From Planctomycetota bacterium (lineage in GTDB: Bacteria > Planctomycetota > Planctomycetia > Planctomycetales > Planctomycetaceae): 64,000 nucleotides of DNA. The stretch lies in contig JAURQH010000010.1 in the NCBI GenBank assembly GCA_030836185.1, positions 62,001-126,000 on the forward strand, read 5' to 3'. The position numbers were made by a program, and so were the translations under genes. Under the pieces are notes generated by a model. The model made no database searches. It saw only the letters and a program-made list of their open reading frames with translations, and had not been told where the DNA came from. Shown here piece after piece: positions 18,102 to 28,300 of this stretch. Each line of letters starts with the position of its first letter. Position 1 is the first letter of the stretch.

Positions 18102-19100
18102 TCAGACGGTGAGTACAATCTTTCCCGACAGAGTCCCTTCTTTGCCGAGTGTGTTGGCCTGCTGGAGATGATGAGCTTCTGCCGCGTCCGATAATGACAT
18201 CGTCTTGCCAATTTGGGGAGACCAATTTCCCGCCGTGAACCATTCATTCATTTGCTCGGCACAAACACGCTGTTCGTCGGGGCTCGCATTAAACATCGCA
18301 AAACCGATGAGACTGAGGTCGTTGGTATAAAACTGTCCCAACGGAAATTCAGGACGCGCTTCGCGACCCGCCATCAATATGATTCGCCCCCGTTTTTGCA
18401 TCAAGCCAATGGTTCGTTCGACGGTCGGTTCTCGTTGATTTTCATACCACAGGTTGATGCCACCATGTTCTGCGGTGAACGATTTGATCTCTTCATCGAG
18501 AGTCTCTGATTTATAATTGACGGCCAGGTCGGCTCCTAACTTGCGGCAATGGGACAACTTCTCTTCACTGCCAGCCGTAGTGACGACTTTAGCTCCGGCG
18601 GCTTTCGCCAATTGAATAACCGCCGAACCCACACCTCCCGTCCCTCCATTGATGAAGACCACTTCGCCCGACTGAAGACGACCGTGCAGGAATAGTCCTA
18701 GATGAGCCGTGATCCCAACAAGTGCTCCTGCGGCTGCTTGTTCATCAGTCATCCCGTCAGGAGTTGGATAGAGCCATTGTTCGTCGATAGCCGCGAGTTC
18801 TGAGAAACTTCCCGGTCGTCCCATCAAAGATTGGTTACTGCCCCAAACACGATCACCGGCCTTGAACCGAGTCACTCCCTCACCAACGACTGACACTGTC
18901 CCCGCCAGATCGCAACCGATGATATACGGGAACGTGAGTTCCAACGGGACGGCTCCCGAGCGGATGTAAGTGTCAATGGGATTGACCGAAACGGCTCCGA
19001 CCTGAACGAGAACCTGTCCGGCCTCGGGAGTGGGATCAGGCAAGTCGCCGTACTGGATGACACTCGGTTCGCCAGTCTGATTGATGTAGGCAGCTTTCAT
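18102..19100 (-). CDS. NADPH:quinone reductase-like zinc-independent MDR oxidoreductase
   Basis: The 332-residue protein matches the medium-chain dehydrogenase/reductase superfamily. It has an N-terminal GroES-like half (GQVLVQVGAVSVNPIDTYIRSG, IIGCDLAGTVSVVGEGV) and a Rossmann half with VFINGGTGGVGSAVIQLAKAAGAKVVTT, the NADPH-binding loop. The cysteine ligands of zinc alcohol dehydrogenases are missing, which places it with quinone oxidoreductases (QOR, zeta-crystallin type). The likely reaction is NADPH-dependent reduction of quinones or alkenals. It is a single gene between cysE and the YfhO-like gene, with a repeat-rich 94-base gap on its upstream side. Confidence 0.88.
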   Translation of the reverse strand: MKAAYINQTGEPSVIQYGDLPDPTPEAGQVLVQVGAVSVNPIDTYIRSGAVPLELTFPYIIGCDLAGTVSVVGEGVTRFKAGDRVWGSNQSLMGRPGSFSELAAIDEQWLYPTPDGMTDEQAAAGALVGITAHLGLFLHGRLQSGEVVFINGGTGGVGSAVIQLAKAAGAKVVTTAGSEEKLSHCRKLGADLAVNYKSETLDEEIKSFTAEHGGINLWYENQREPTVERTIGLMQKRGRIILMAGREARPEFPLGQFYTNDLSLIGFAMFNASPDEQRVCAEQMNEWFTAGNWSPQIGKTMSLSDAAEAHHLQQANTLGKEGTLSGKIVLTV

Positions 19101-19166
19101 GGTGGATTGTGCTTTGTGGGTTGGTGTTTTGTGCTTTGAATTTTGTGCTTGGTCTCAGTTTGAGCC

Positions 19167-19182
19167 GCCAGCGCGAGCTGGC
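19167..19182. repeat. GNRA-loop hairpin in a repeat-like spacer
   Basis: GCCAGC and GCTGGC form a perfect six-base stem around a GCGA tetraloop. Three copies of a TTTTGTGCTT-like word lie just to the left (19109-19151). The whole spacer looks like short dispersed repeat material rather than a promoter. Confidence 0.4.
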
Positions 19183-19194
19183 AGGGGACGTTGA

Positions 19195-21342
19195 TTACTC
19201 TGCATCATTCCCTGCGTGCTTGCGCACGCGGCTCAATCCATTCTTGTCCTCTTCTCCTCGATCAAACCAAACTAATCGACTCGGATGCCAGAAACGAATA
19301 TGGGCAATTCCGGCGATAAACAAGAACGTAAGAATGCTGATCCAAATCCCAATCTTAAAAGAGACCGGTTCATAGCTCCAGACAATCCGATGCTCGCCAG
19401 CGGGAATTTCTACGCCGCGAAAAAGCTCTTCCAGCTTGATCGCTTTCGCAGGTTGTCCATCAATCGTGACTCTCCAGCCGGGGGACATTAACTCTGTCAC
19501 CGTCAACTGATTGTCAGACTCGGTCTTGACCAAATATTCCTTGCGATGCGGCAAGCTCTCCACCAATGAGACACTGTTCTCGGGTGAATCTTTCTCCCAA
19601 AACCAGCGTCCGCGCGACTCTTCCAGTCGTGAGAGATAATGGACGGCATGAGGGCCACGTCCCCAGCAGGCATTCAAAAAAGGATCGTTCACTTTTAACA
19701 CAAGTTCAGCCGGCCAATCTCGCGAAAGCGGATGTTCGGTTAACAGGTGAGTCACGCCGGCATCTTGGATCCAGCGAATGAATTGATCCTCAACCGGAAC
19801 GACACTCCCTCCATCTACCAATTCAGGCGGTGGAGGAACACGCAGCTCGTCTTCGTAATACTCGGCAGGCCCGAGGCCCAGGTATTCGGGAACGGTCGAA
19901 AAACCGAGCAATGAAGGTAGGTTCGCGCCCGGTGCATAGAGTCTCAATGGTTTCCCCGTTTGCTCTTGCGCATCAGTCAGAAACTCTTTGACGGGGCTTT
20001 GATCTCGATAGTTGATGGGAGGATTCGGAACCGTATAAGCATAGCGAACATTACCGGGGAAGATGTAAAGATCGGCCAACGTCAATGCCAAGACGATCCC
20101 CCAGACAAGTGTCCGAGTGCCGGGATGTATCTTTCCAAACCAACGGTCGGCAGATTCTGCTGCGAGCAACGCGATGGCCACTGTCGTGATCAATCCGTAA
20201 CGTCCCGGACCAATGAAGAATGAAAAGCCTGGAAGATGCCGAGTGACTGGCAGCCACCAACCAAAGGCATATGTCAAAGCCAGAATTGCCAATGACCACA
20301 GAAACAGTCGTTGTTGACCCGTGAATGGTCTGAGTCCTTTTGTGGGCAAGAGTCCCAACAAGGCGAGCAGTAACGGAATCATTCCAAAATAGAGGTGAGC
20401 TTCTGCTTGATTGGTGGAAGAAGCTGCCGTCAGAACTTTCATTTGATTGAGGGTATTATCACGTTCCGCAGGAGTCAAACTGTACCACTTCCAGGGTATG
20501 ACCACTTGAGACAGATAGCCGGGCGGCAAGTGCCCATAAGCCACATCATGGACGGCGTTGTCCCGCTGGCTGTCTTGTTTGAGTTGCCAGGTGGGGAGAA
20601 GTTGAATTCCCGCGAGAAGAAACCCGCAGCCAACCGCTCCCACGACGGCGAGAAACATCGGAGTTCTTCGTGACGGTAAAGCTGATGGAGTCTCTTGTTT
20701 GGCAGCGAACTTGGGAATCCACCATAGACGAGCCAGTGTGAAGGCGAGGGAAGTCAATATGGTCAGAAACCCAATGACAAAATGCCCCGGCAGAAGTTGT
20801 AAGCAGATAAAGACAGACAGGCCGATCAAATATCGCCAATGGCGTGTTGTCAAAAACTGATTCACCGACCAGATCGCCCAAGGCATCCAAGCACCGCCGA
20901 TGATGGCCCACTCCAAACAGTTTCTTGGTGGAAACCAGCCATACACATAAACGAGACTCGCCAATAACGCAGCCCGTAGTGACAGGCCGAACGATTGAGC
21001 GAGCAGTGCCATCCCGGCAAATGCAATGATGTAATGCACCAACTGATTAATGTGATAAGCATCGTTGAGCGAGAGAGTCGAATAGAACAGCAGATGAAAC
21101 GGATAGAAGACGCCCGTTTGACTCTCTGCATGTTGGGGATAGCCAAACGAGACGATGTCGTTCCATAACGCCCAATCACCACGTTGGAGAGCTTCCTGAT
21201 AAGTCAGTTTCTGTGGCATGTAATAGGAATACATGTCACCACCAATCCAGCCTCCACCCAACCAAAGCAGTTCCCAAAAGAGATAGGTCAAGCCGGTAGC
21301 AACGGCCAGGACAATCAGGAGTGGGGCGGGTTTGAATCTCAT
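19195..21342 (-). CDS. YfhO-like integral membrane protein (GT-C fold)
   Basis: The 715-residue protein has about a dozen hydrophobic helices and a soluble C-terminal region. The C-terminal motifs SPGWRVTIDGQPAKAIKLEELFRGVEIPAGEHRIVWSYEP and a final membrane helix are typical of the bacterial YfhO family. In Gram-positive bacteria that family glycosylates lipoteichoic acid using undecaprenyl-linked sugars. The N-terminal part has the acidic loop GGGWIGGDMYSYYMPQK expected for a GT-C catalytic site. The planctomycete substrate is unknown; a cell-envelope or protein glycosylation role is inference. The last codons (19195-19235) run through a small palindromic repeat, so the C-terminus RVRKHAGNDAE may be repeat-derived. 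Confidence 0.8.
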   Translation of the reverse strand: MRFKPAPLLIVLAVATGLTYLFWELLWLGGGWIGGDMYSYYMPQKLTYQEALQRGDWALWNDIVSFGYPQHAESQTGVFYPFHLLFYSTLSLNDAYHINQLVHYIIAFAGMALLAQSFGLSLRAALLASLVYVYGWFPPRNCLEWAIIGGAWMPWAIWSVNQFLTTRHWRYLIGLSVFICLQLLPGHFVIGFLTILTSLAFTLARLWWIPKFAAKQETPSALPSRRTPMFLAVVGAVGCGFLLAGIQLLPTWQLKQDSQRDNAVHDVAYGHLPPGYLSQVVIPWKWYSLTPAERDNTLNQMKVLTAASSTNQAEAHLYFGMIPLLLALLGLLPTKGLRPFTGQQRLFLWSLAILALTYAFGWWLPVTRHLPGFSFFIGPGRYGLITTVAIALLAAESADRWFGKIHPGTRTLVWGIVLALTLADLYIFPGNVRYAYTVPNPPINYRDQSPVKEFLTDAQEQTGKPLRLYAPGANLPSLLGFSTVPEYLGLGPAEYYEDELRVPPPPELVDGGSVVPVEDQFIRWIQDAGVTHLLTEHPLSRDWPAELVLKVNDPFLNACWGRGPHAVHYLSRLEESRGRWFWEKDSPENSVSLVESLPHRKEYLVKTESDNQLTVTELMSPGWRVTIDGQPAKAIKLEELFRGVEIPAGEHRIVWSYEPVSFKIGIWISILTFLFIAGIAHIRFWHPSRLVWFDRGEEDKNGLSRVRKHAGNDAE
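19212..19231. repeat. Palindromic repeat with GCTTGCG core (copy 1)
   Basis: GCGTGC and GCACGC form a six-base stem around TTGC, with two further outer pairs, inside the last codons of the YfhO-like gene. The core GTGCTTGCG recurs in the hairpins at 42407-42430 (reverse orientation) and 50593-50614, suggesting a small REP-like family. Confidence 0.4.
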
Positions 21343-21605
21343 GCTGCAACGATATCCGGCTCATGTCAGGTCTCACGATGTTGTCAGAATTCCACCATGT
21401 TCGCAAGGAGGAGTCCTGCTTGCTCTCATTGTTCCACTTCTCTGCACTTAAATATCTCCTTGTCCCTCAAGGCTTCCGCAGTCCGCATAATCCGAACGTC
21501 TCGTCAACTTTCTGTAACCGTTGTCGTTCCCGGAAAATGAGACTCAACACTCATGCGAGTCGATTGGCTCCCCCGCAATTTCATTCCACAGGCGATAATA
21601 GAAGT

Positions 21606-22556
21606 ATGGACGAGAAACCTGACGAACAAGACGATCAAGAGGAAATAATCAGCGACGACCGACCTCGTTGGCAACGGATGCTACGCGCTGTCTTTCGACC
21701 AAAGCCGTTGATGCTGGCTGCGATGATTGTCTGCGCGGCGATCTTGTGGCCCATCGTGAAAGCCAATTTGCCCGATTTGAGTCAGCAGCCCGAGTACCGT
21801 TTGACGGCTAGTCAAATCGTAATCAATCAGCCACCGCATTGGGTGCCACATCAGTTTGTCGACGATGCTATTGAACGTGTCGGCTTTCCCGCCGAGATGT
21901 CACTGCTCGATGAAAACCTGACGATTGATGTTGCCAAGCTGTTTGCCCAACATCCGTGGGTCGCCGAGGTAAAAGAAGTACGGAAGGCTTCTTTTCCCGC
22001 ATGTTTATTGGTGACTCTCGAATACCGTCGTCCGGTTGCCATGATTGAGAAACGAACCGGGATGTACCCGATTGACGCGAGAGGAGTCTTGTTGCCGAAA
22101 GAAGACTTTTCGCTCTCAGCAACTGCCGACTACCTGACGATTACCGGTGTCCGTTCCTCGCCGCCGTCTGTTCAGGGGGAAGTCTGGAACGATTCGCTCG
22201 TGCAAGGTGCGGCTCGAGTTGCGGCGGTCTTGCGAACAGAATGGCAGGCGCTCAACTTGAAGGCAATTGTCGTTCCACCACGCACGACCAGCGAAATCAA
22301 GTTGGCCGATATCGAGTTCACCTTGATGACAACGACAGGATCAAGCATTCTGTGGGGACGTGCTCCCGGAGTGCAACACGACAGGGAACTCTCGGTGACC
22401 CAAAAATTGGATCGGCTAAAAACTTATCTCGCCGATCACGGCAGCTTCGATGCTCCTGCGGGACCATACGAAATCGATATTCGACATTGGCAACAGATTT
22501 CCCGCAAGCAGATCCCTGCGGCTCGTGATGCCAACTTGCCCAAAGAAAATCTTTAA
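21606..22556 (+). CDS. FtsQ/DivIB-like single-pass protein
   Basis: The protein is 316 residues from the ATG at 21606; the frame is open further upstream and an ATG at 21537 is an alternative. It has an acidic cytoplasmic head, one membrane helix (about residues 37-55) and a periplasmic region. The motif HPWVAEVKEVRKASFPACLLVTLEYRRPVAMIE, followed by YPIDARGVLLP, matches the POTRA and beta-domain pattern of FtsQ. In other bacteria FtsQ links FtsB/L to the divisome. Many planctomycetes lack FtsZ, so a retained FtsQ-like protein would be notable. Sequence support is by pattern only, and no other dcw gene lies nearby. Confidence 0.55.
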   Translation: MDEKPDEQDDQEEIISDDRPRWQRMLRAVFRPKPLMLAAMIVCAAILWPIVKANLPDLSQQPEYRLTASQIVINQPPHWVPHQFVDDAIERVGFPAEMSLLDENLTIDVAKLFAQHPWVAEVKEVRKASFPACLLVTLEYRRPVAMIEKRTGMYPIDARGVLLPKEDFSLSATADYLTITGVRSSPPSVQGEVWNDSLVQGAARVAAVLRTEWQALNLKAIVVPPRTTSEIKLADIEFTLMTTTGSSILWGRAPGVQHDRELSVTQKLDRLKTYLADHGSFDAPAGPYEIDIRHWQQISRKQIPAARDANLPKENL

Positions 22557-22677
22557 TTCATTCAATCTACCTGTGTGACTCAGCTGAAGCAGATAGAGAT
22601 TCTCTGGCGAGCCTAAGTGGACCAGACTAGAATTGCAGAGGGGAGATTCTCATTAACCGATGGAAACGGAGATTGAA

Positions 22678-23328
22678 ATGATCTCGAAAACTTTCGTGTG
22701 CTTTACTTTGGTCGCCGCTTTCACAACGCAACTTGATGCACGGTTTGTCCCAGTGCTGTCGTATGAGGAACTATTCAAGCAGTCTGAATTTGTTTTCATC
22801 GTTCGTGCTATATCAACTCGCGATTGGAAAAAAGGGGATCACAAGGCATTGTTACCCGATGGTGTAAACTTGAATGTAACAGTGGTTGATATCAACGATA
22901 AAGATCGTGAAATCAAGACCAATCGTGATGACTATTTGAAGCCGGTTGTCACCGAGTTCCATCTGCTGTCCGTCTTGAAAGGTAAATGCAAGAGAAAGAA
23001 AGTATTAGTTCCCCACTATCGATTCGAGTGGCCCGAGTTAAACAAAAACCTGATACAATTGGTTCATAACGGACCACAATTAATTCAGTTCGACCTCAAG
23101 GCAAAAGCTTAGGGAGATCTGTGGGATGGAATTTCACTTTTTGTTCCTGGCAACGGTGATTGTCTTCTGTTCCTGAATCAGGAATGCGATGGTGACTTCA
23201 CGTTTGTGACAGGACAATTCGTTCCCGTCTACTCTGTCTTTGCGCTCACGCCAGGTGATTCGATGAAAGCCAAATCTGACGAACATTCATCAGACACAAT
23301 TCCATCGAAAGAAGCACATCAGTATTAG
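22678..23328 (+). pseudogene. Secreted protein gene interrupted by an in-frame amber codon
   Basis: The ATG at 22678 follows GGAG with six bases between and opens a signal peptide (TFVCFTLVAAFTTQLDA). The frame runs to a TAG at 23110-23112 after QFDLKAKA. It then stays open in the same frame for 71 more codons, to the TAG at 23326-23328. The downstream part (DGISLFVPGNGDCLLFLNQE, then GQFVPVYSVFAL) continues the fold expected of this planctomycete secreted family, in which a block like DYLLFLK...PVSGQ...SV follows. So one nonsense change has split an otherwise continuous coding region. The 5' part alone would give 144 residues. A sequencing error or stop readthrough is also possible. Function unknown. 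Confidence 0.7.
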
Positions 23329-23533
23329 GTCAAGCACATGCCTAACCGACGGGTGGCGGTGAGCAAGACCATACGCCGAGCGAAAACGGAGAAATTCAAG
23401 ATCGCCGCGCCAGAAATCGTGTCTCTGATTTCTTCGCGATACCAAAAGCCCCCGTGAGAACATTCTTCATCGAGGAAGGCACCGAAAGATCTTTTAGGGG
23501 CAGCGAAGCTGCAAGAGGTCACAGGCTTCTGAC

Positions 23534-24544
23534 CTACTGCTCTGTTTTAAGAAACCCAACCGCTAGATCGGGGAAGTCAGTGAAGAGGCCGTCAATCTTG
23601 GCGTCTTCGCAGAAGATCGTCATCGCATCGTCAAAGCTCTTTGCGTATTCCGGTAGTTCATCTTTGCGGAATGTATAAGGGTGGACGACTAACCCGGCTG
23701 CGTGTGCATTCTTCACCAGATCGGTGATGATTGGCTGACCATCGCCGTCACGCCCCGTCACAATATGAGGCATCCACGGGCCGATGCCATCCGCGTACTC
23801 GGAAATTGATTTGATCCCTTCAGCAGTTCGCATTAAATCGTAATCAACGCCGGCGTCATTCCAACTGTTGCTGCCGATCAATTGGACCAGTTTCAATTCG
23901 CAGCCGAGTTCTTCTCGGATGCGGCGAGTCTCGGTCGGGTCGAAGCATTGTAGGTAGATATTGTGGTTCGCATCTGTGTAGCCGTATGTTTTAAGAATCT
24001 GCAAAACAATCGGCGTGATGTCTTGCCCTTGCTGTTTGTGCCAAGCGGGCTGCTTGATCTCGGGATAGATGCCGACCGACTTTCCGGTACTCGCGTTGAG
24101 CCCCTGAATGAGTTCAATTTCTTCGGCCAATGTCGGGATGCGGAACGATGACTTTCCTGCCGGGAATCGATGAGGAAAGACGCGTTTCCCCGTTTTGAGA
24201 TTGATACGTTCGTTGAGATGCAATTGTTTCAATTCTGCGAGGGTGAAATCGATGACATAATAACGGCCATCCTCTCGTTTTCGCTGAGGGAAAACCGTGG
24301 CGACATCTGTGACCGTATCGACATGAATATCGTGTAGCACAATCGGGATGCCGTCTTTAGAGAGCACGACATCCTGTTCGATGAAGTCGGCTCCTTGTCC
24401 GTAGGCCAAGGCCTTTGCCTCTAACGAATGTTCGGGAAGATAACCCGACCCTCCACGATGGGCAATGACAATCGGTGTGCCAGCATGAGTCATGGTTGTG
24501 TTCCAGAAAGCCAGTAAGACATACAGCATAGCAAAGCGTTGCAT
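23534..24544 (-). CDS. glpQ: Secreted glycerophosphodiester phosphodiesterase
   Basis: The 336-residue protein has a short N-terminal signal peptide. It shows the GDPD signature VIAHRGGSGYLPEHSLEAKALAYGQGADFIEQDVVLSKDGIPIVLHD, with the catalytic His pair and the metal-binding Glu and Asp. Later motifs such as YPEIKQP and YLQCFDP fit the periplasmic GlpQ type rather than the shorter cytoplasmic UgpQ. It hydrolyses glycerophosphodiesters to glycerol 3-phosphate and an alcohol. It stands alone, 28 bases from the end of the upstream biotin ligase gene and on the same strand, so it could be co-transcribed with it. The 205 bases on its 3' side hold no gene. Confidence 0.9.
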   Translation of the reverse strand: MQRFAMLYVLLAFWNTTMTHAGTPIVIAHRGGSGYLPEHSLEAKALAYGQGADFIEQDVVLSKDGIPIVLHDIHVDTVTDVATVFPQRKREDGRYYVIDFTLAELKQLHLNERINLKTGKRVFPHRFPAGKSSFRIPTLAEEIELIQGLNASTGKSVGIYPEIKQPAWHKQQGQDITPIVLQILKTYGYTDANHNIYLQCFDPTETRRIREELGCELKLVQLIGSNSWNDAGVDYDLMRTAEGIKSISEYADGIGPWMPHIVTGRDGDGQPIITDLVKNAHAAGLVVHPYTFRKDELPEYAKSFDDAMTIFCEDAKIDGLFTDFPDLAVGFLKTEQ

Positions 24545-24572
24545 CGAACTCTCTTTCGAATTTTACTTGTGG

Positions 24573-25370
24573 TTAAGACCAACTGACGACGATACCACCC
24601 AGCATTCGTTGCAATTCATCGTCCGTCTCTAATAACAAAGCGCCCGAATTATCGATGCCTTGGCAAGTGCCGCTGATTTCGTTTGGACCAGCCTGAATGG
24701 TGACTCTCTTTCCGGTGAGCAAACAATAATCGGGCCATTGATTGAGGGCTTCTTCTCCCTGGGACAGCTTGAGCAAGAATTCATCGAGAAGTTGCAGGAA
24801 AGTTTTCAGGATCTCGCCGCGCGAATGATTCTGTCCCGAAAGATCGGCGAGAGAGATGCCCGTTTGTAGAAGTTCGGGTGGTGCGTTTTGAAATTGATTG
24901 TTCACATTCAAGCCGACGCCGATGACGGCGTGATGGTTGGATTGGGGGGGAACTTCGGTCAAAATGCCGGCTAATTTTCGACCAGCCAGATAGACATCAT
25001 TGGGCCATTTGACGGCGAAGTCGGCTCGGGGAAGTACCGCCTGTCCGGTTTGTAGAAGTGCCAAGCCGGTTAACAGAGAGAGTTGCGGTTGCTGTTCGGG
25101 ACTCAGCCCAAGTTCGGCCATATCGACAATGACCGAAAATGTCAGGCTGCCAGGTTGAGACCACCAGATATTTCTGCCACGCCCACGACCGCTTGTTTGC
25201 GATTCCGCATAGACAAGGTATGGCGTCTCGATTTTTTGATCATTTGAGAAGAGAGCGAGAGCTTGCGTGTTGGTCGAATCGGTTTCCTCGAAATGCATAA
25301 CGTCTCTTAGAAAGGTTTGTTTCACGAGACCTTTCAAATCCGTCTGAGTCAAAGGAGCGAAGTCCGACAC
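24573..25370 (-). CDS. birA: Biotin-[acetyl-CoA-carboxylase] ligase
   Basis: The 265-residue protein starts with GTG, whose first base is the last base of the pyruvate carboxylase stop (TAGTG), so translation is coupled. It shows the biotin ligase core: ESQTSGRGRGRNIWWSQPGSLTFSVIV, the biotinyl-AMP loop, then VKWPNDVYLAGRKLAGILTE and VIGVGLNVNN. There is no N-terminal winged helix, so it is a group I ligase without repressor function. It attaches biotin to the lysine of carrier domains. Its coupling to pyruvate carboxylase, a biotin enzyme, makes that its evident substrate. Confidence 0.93.
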   Translation of the reverse strand: MSDFAPLTQTDLKGLVKQTFLRDVMHFEETDSTNTQALALFSNDQKIETPYLVYAESQTSGRGRGRNIWWSQPGSLTFSVIVDMAELGLSPEQQPQLSLLTGLALLQTGQAVLPRADFAVKWPNDVYLAGRKLAGILTEVPPQSNHHAVIGVGLNVNNQFQNAPPELLQTGISLADLSGQNHSRGEILKTFLQLLDEFLLKLSQGEEALNQWPDYCLLTGKRVTIQAGPNEISGTCQGIDNSGALLLETDDELQRMLGGIVVSWS

Positions 25371-28300
25371 TATTCCAGCTCGACCATCAAATCACCCGTT
25401 TCTACTTGGAGGCCGGGAGCGACGTGAACTTTCACCACGGTCGCATCGCGTTCTGCGTTGATGGTGGTTTCCATTTTCATCGCTTCGAGAGTCAGCAGTT
25501 TTTGTCCTTTGGTGATTTTGTCACCCGGTTGTACCGCCACCATCACCACCATGCCGGGCATGGTTGACCCGATATGGTCAGGATTATCCATATCGGCCTT
25601 CACACGCGCCAGCGAGTCTGGCTCCAGCGATTTATCAACCACCGAGGCATCTCGCGGCTGCCCATTGAGTTCGAAGAAAACGGTACGGTGTCCGTCGGCA
25701 TGACCTTCGCTGACCGTCAGAAACTTGACGATTAATGTTTTTCCTTCTTCGATATCGACAGCGAATTCTTCTCCCGGTTGTTGTCCAAAGAAGAAATAGG
25801 GGGTCGGAATACCGCTGACATTGCCGTAAGTTTTGTAGTGAGTGACGAAATCTTTATACACTTTTGGGTAGAGCAAGTAAGTCACAATTTCGCGACGGGT
25901 CGGTTCGCGTTGCATGAATTTTTTGACTTCTACTCCGGCTGCGGCAAAGTCGGCTGCGGGAAGTGATTCTCCTGGCCGGTTTGTGATGGGTTCGCGATCA
26001 CGAACAATGCGTTTGATGACCTTTTCCGGGAAGCCTCCCGGCGGTTGTCCCATCATTCCACCCACCAGATCGATGACTGATTCGGGGAAGGCGATTTCTT
26101 TGGATTCGTCGAGTACATCGTCGGTCGACATGTCATTGGCGACGAGGAAGAGTGCCAAATCGCCGACCGCTTTGGATGTAGGTGTGACTTTGACGATATC
26201 TCCCAACAGTTGATTACAGTCGGCGTAAATTTTACAGACTTCCGCCCAGCGATCAGCCAAGCCCAACGCCTGCGCTTGAGCGAACAGGTTTGTGTATTGA
26301 CCGCCCGGCATTTCATGATTATACAGGTCGGATGTTGAGGGTAAGACACTGGCTTCAAACGGAGTATAAAACTCGCGAGTGCATCGCCAGTATTCGGTGA
26401 TCTCGTCCAATGAACTCTGATTCAGTCCCGTCTTGCGATCCGTGAAATCGAGAGAAGCCACCATTGTATTGAGATTTGGCTGTGAGGTATTTCCCGACAT
26501 TGGTGCCATCGCAGCATCGGCGATATCCAGATCGACTTCGGCACCTTTGAGGATCGACGCTGCCTGAATCCCGGCGGTGTCGTGTGTGTGGAAATGAATC
26601 GGAATACCGATTTCCTGTTTGAGCGTTTTGATCAACAGGTGGGCGGCGTCCGGTTTACATAATCCTGCCATGTCTTTGATGGCCAGAATGTGAGCGCCCA
26701 TGTTTTCAAGTTCTTTAGCGAGATTGACATAATATTTCAGATCATACTTGGTCCGCTGAGGATTGATAATGTCGCCCGTGTAACAGATAGACGCTTCACA
26801 GATGGCTCCCGTTTCGAGGACCGCATCCATCGCGACCTTCATATTGGGGATCCAGTTGAGCGCGTCGAAGACACGGAACACATCGAGGCCCGCATCGGCG
26901 GTTTCTTTGACAAATGCTCGCACGACGTTATCGGGATAGTTAGTGTAACCGACGGCGTTTGAAGCTCGCAGCAACATCTGCAACAGAATGTTCGGAACTT
27001 TTTCGCGGATGAGTGCGAGTCGTTGCCAGGGGTCTTCTTTGAGGAAACGCATCGAGGTGTCGAATGTCGCACCGCCCCACATCTCTAAAGAGAACAAGTC
27101 GGGAGCGAGCCGTGCGTAGGCTTCCGAAATATTCAGCAGGTCGTGAGTTCGAAATCGCGTGGCATGCAATGATTGGTGTGCGTCGCGGAATGTCGTATCG
27201 GTGATGAAGAGCCGTTTTTGATCCTTCACCCATTGTGAGAATTTTTCGGGACCGAGTTCTTTGAGTTTGTCCCGTGTTCCTTTGGGTAAGGGAGCAAGAG
27301 GATCGTAGGCGGGTAAAGGTGCGGGTTCGCGGCGCGATGAGACCGCACGACCTTTCACCAAGTCATTACCGTTCACAATGACATCACCCAGGAAGGTGAG
27401 CATTTTCGTCGCACGGTTCTTACGGACTGGCAAATCAAACAACGCAGGCGTCTTGTCGATAAATCGTGTCGTGCATTTCCCATCAATAAAGGTGGGATGA
27501 TCGAGCACCTGTAATAAAAACGGAATGTTGGTTTTGACGCCGCGAATTCGAAACTCGAGCAAACAGCGTTTTGATCGCTGAATCGCATCTGAAAATCGAC
27601 GGCCCCGTACCGTTAATTTCACCAGCATCGAGTCGTAGTAAGGATTGACGACGGCTCCCGAAAATGCTGAGCCAGCATCAAGACGCACGCCGGCTCCGCC
27701 CGCCGACCGATAGTGCATCACTCGACCGTAATCGGGCATAAAGTTATTCGCAGGATCTTCGGTCGTGATACGGCATTGCATCGCAAATCCGGTGGTTTTG
27801 ATCGTCTTCTGATCACCGAGCCCGAGATCTTCATGGGAAAGTTCCATTCCCTGAGCGACCATAATTTGCGATTTGACCACATCGACGCCGGTCACTTCTT
27901 CGGTGACGGTGTGTTCCACTTGAATTCGTGGATTCACTTCGATGAAAAAGAACTCATTTGTATCTGCATCAACCAGAAACTCGACCGTCCCCGCATTTCG
28001 ATAATTGACCTGTTGGCCGATAGAGATCGCCGCATCGCAGAGTGCTTGTCTCACTTCGAAATTCAGATTCGGAGCTGGAGCAATTTCAATCACTTTTTGA
28101 TGACGGCGTTGAACCGAGCAATCCCGCTCCCATAAGTGGACGAGATTGCCGTGCGTATCGCCGAGTAGTTGGACTTCAATGTGTCGCGCATTTTCGATGA
28201 ATTTTTCGACAAACACATCGCCGCTGCCAAACGCTGATAAAGCTTCGCGAGTGGCCTGTTCGAAAGAGGAGTCGAATTCGTCTTCACTACGGACGACACG

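Noticed and set aside
18037-18243. Minus-strand frames overlapping the end of cysE
   Set aside because: They are shadows of the serine acetyltransferase and oxidoreductase genes, which have clear family motifs.
23329-23533. Short inverted repeat AGGTCA/TGACCT near 23515-23534
   Set aside because: It overlaps the glpQ stop and lacks a T-run on the minus strand, so it is neither a clear terminator nor a promoter element.
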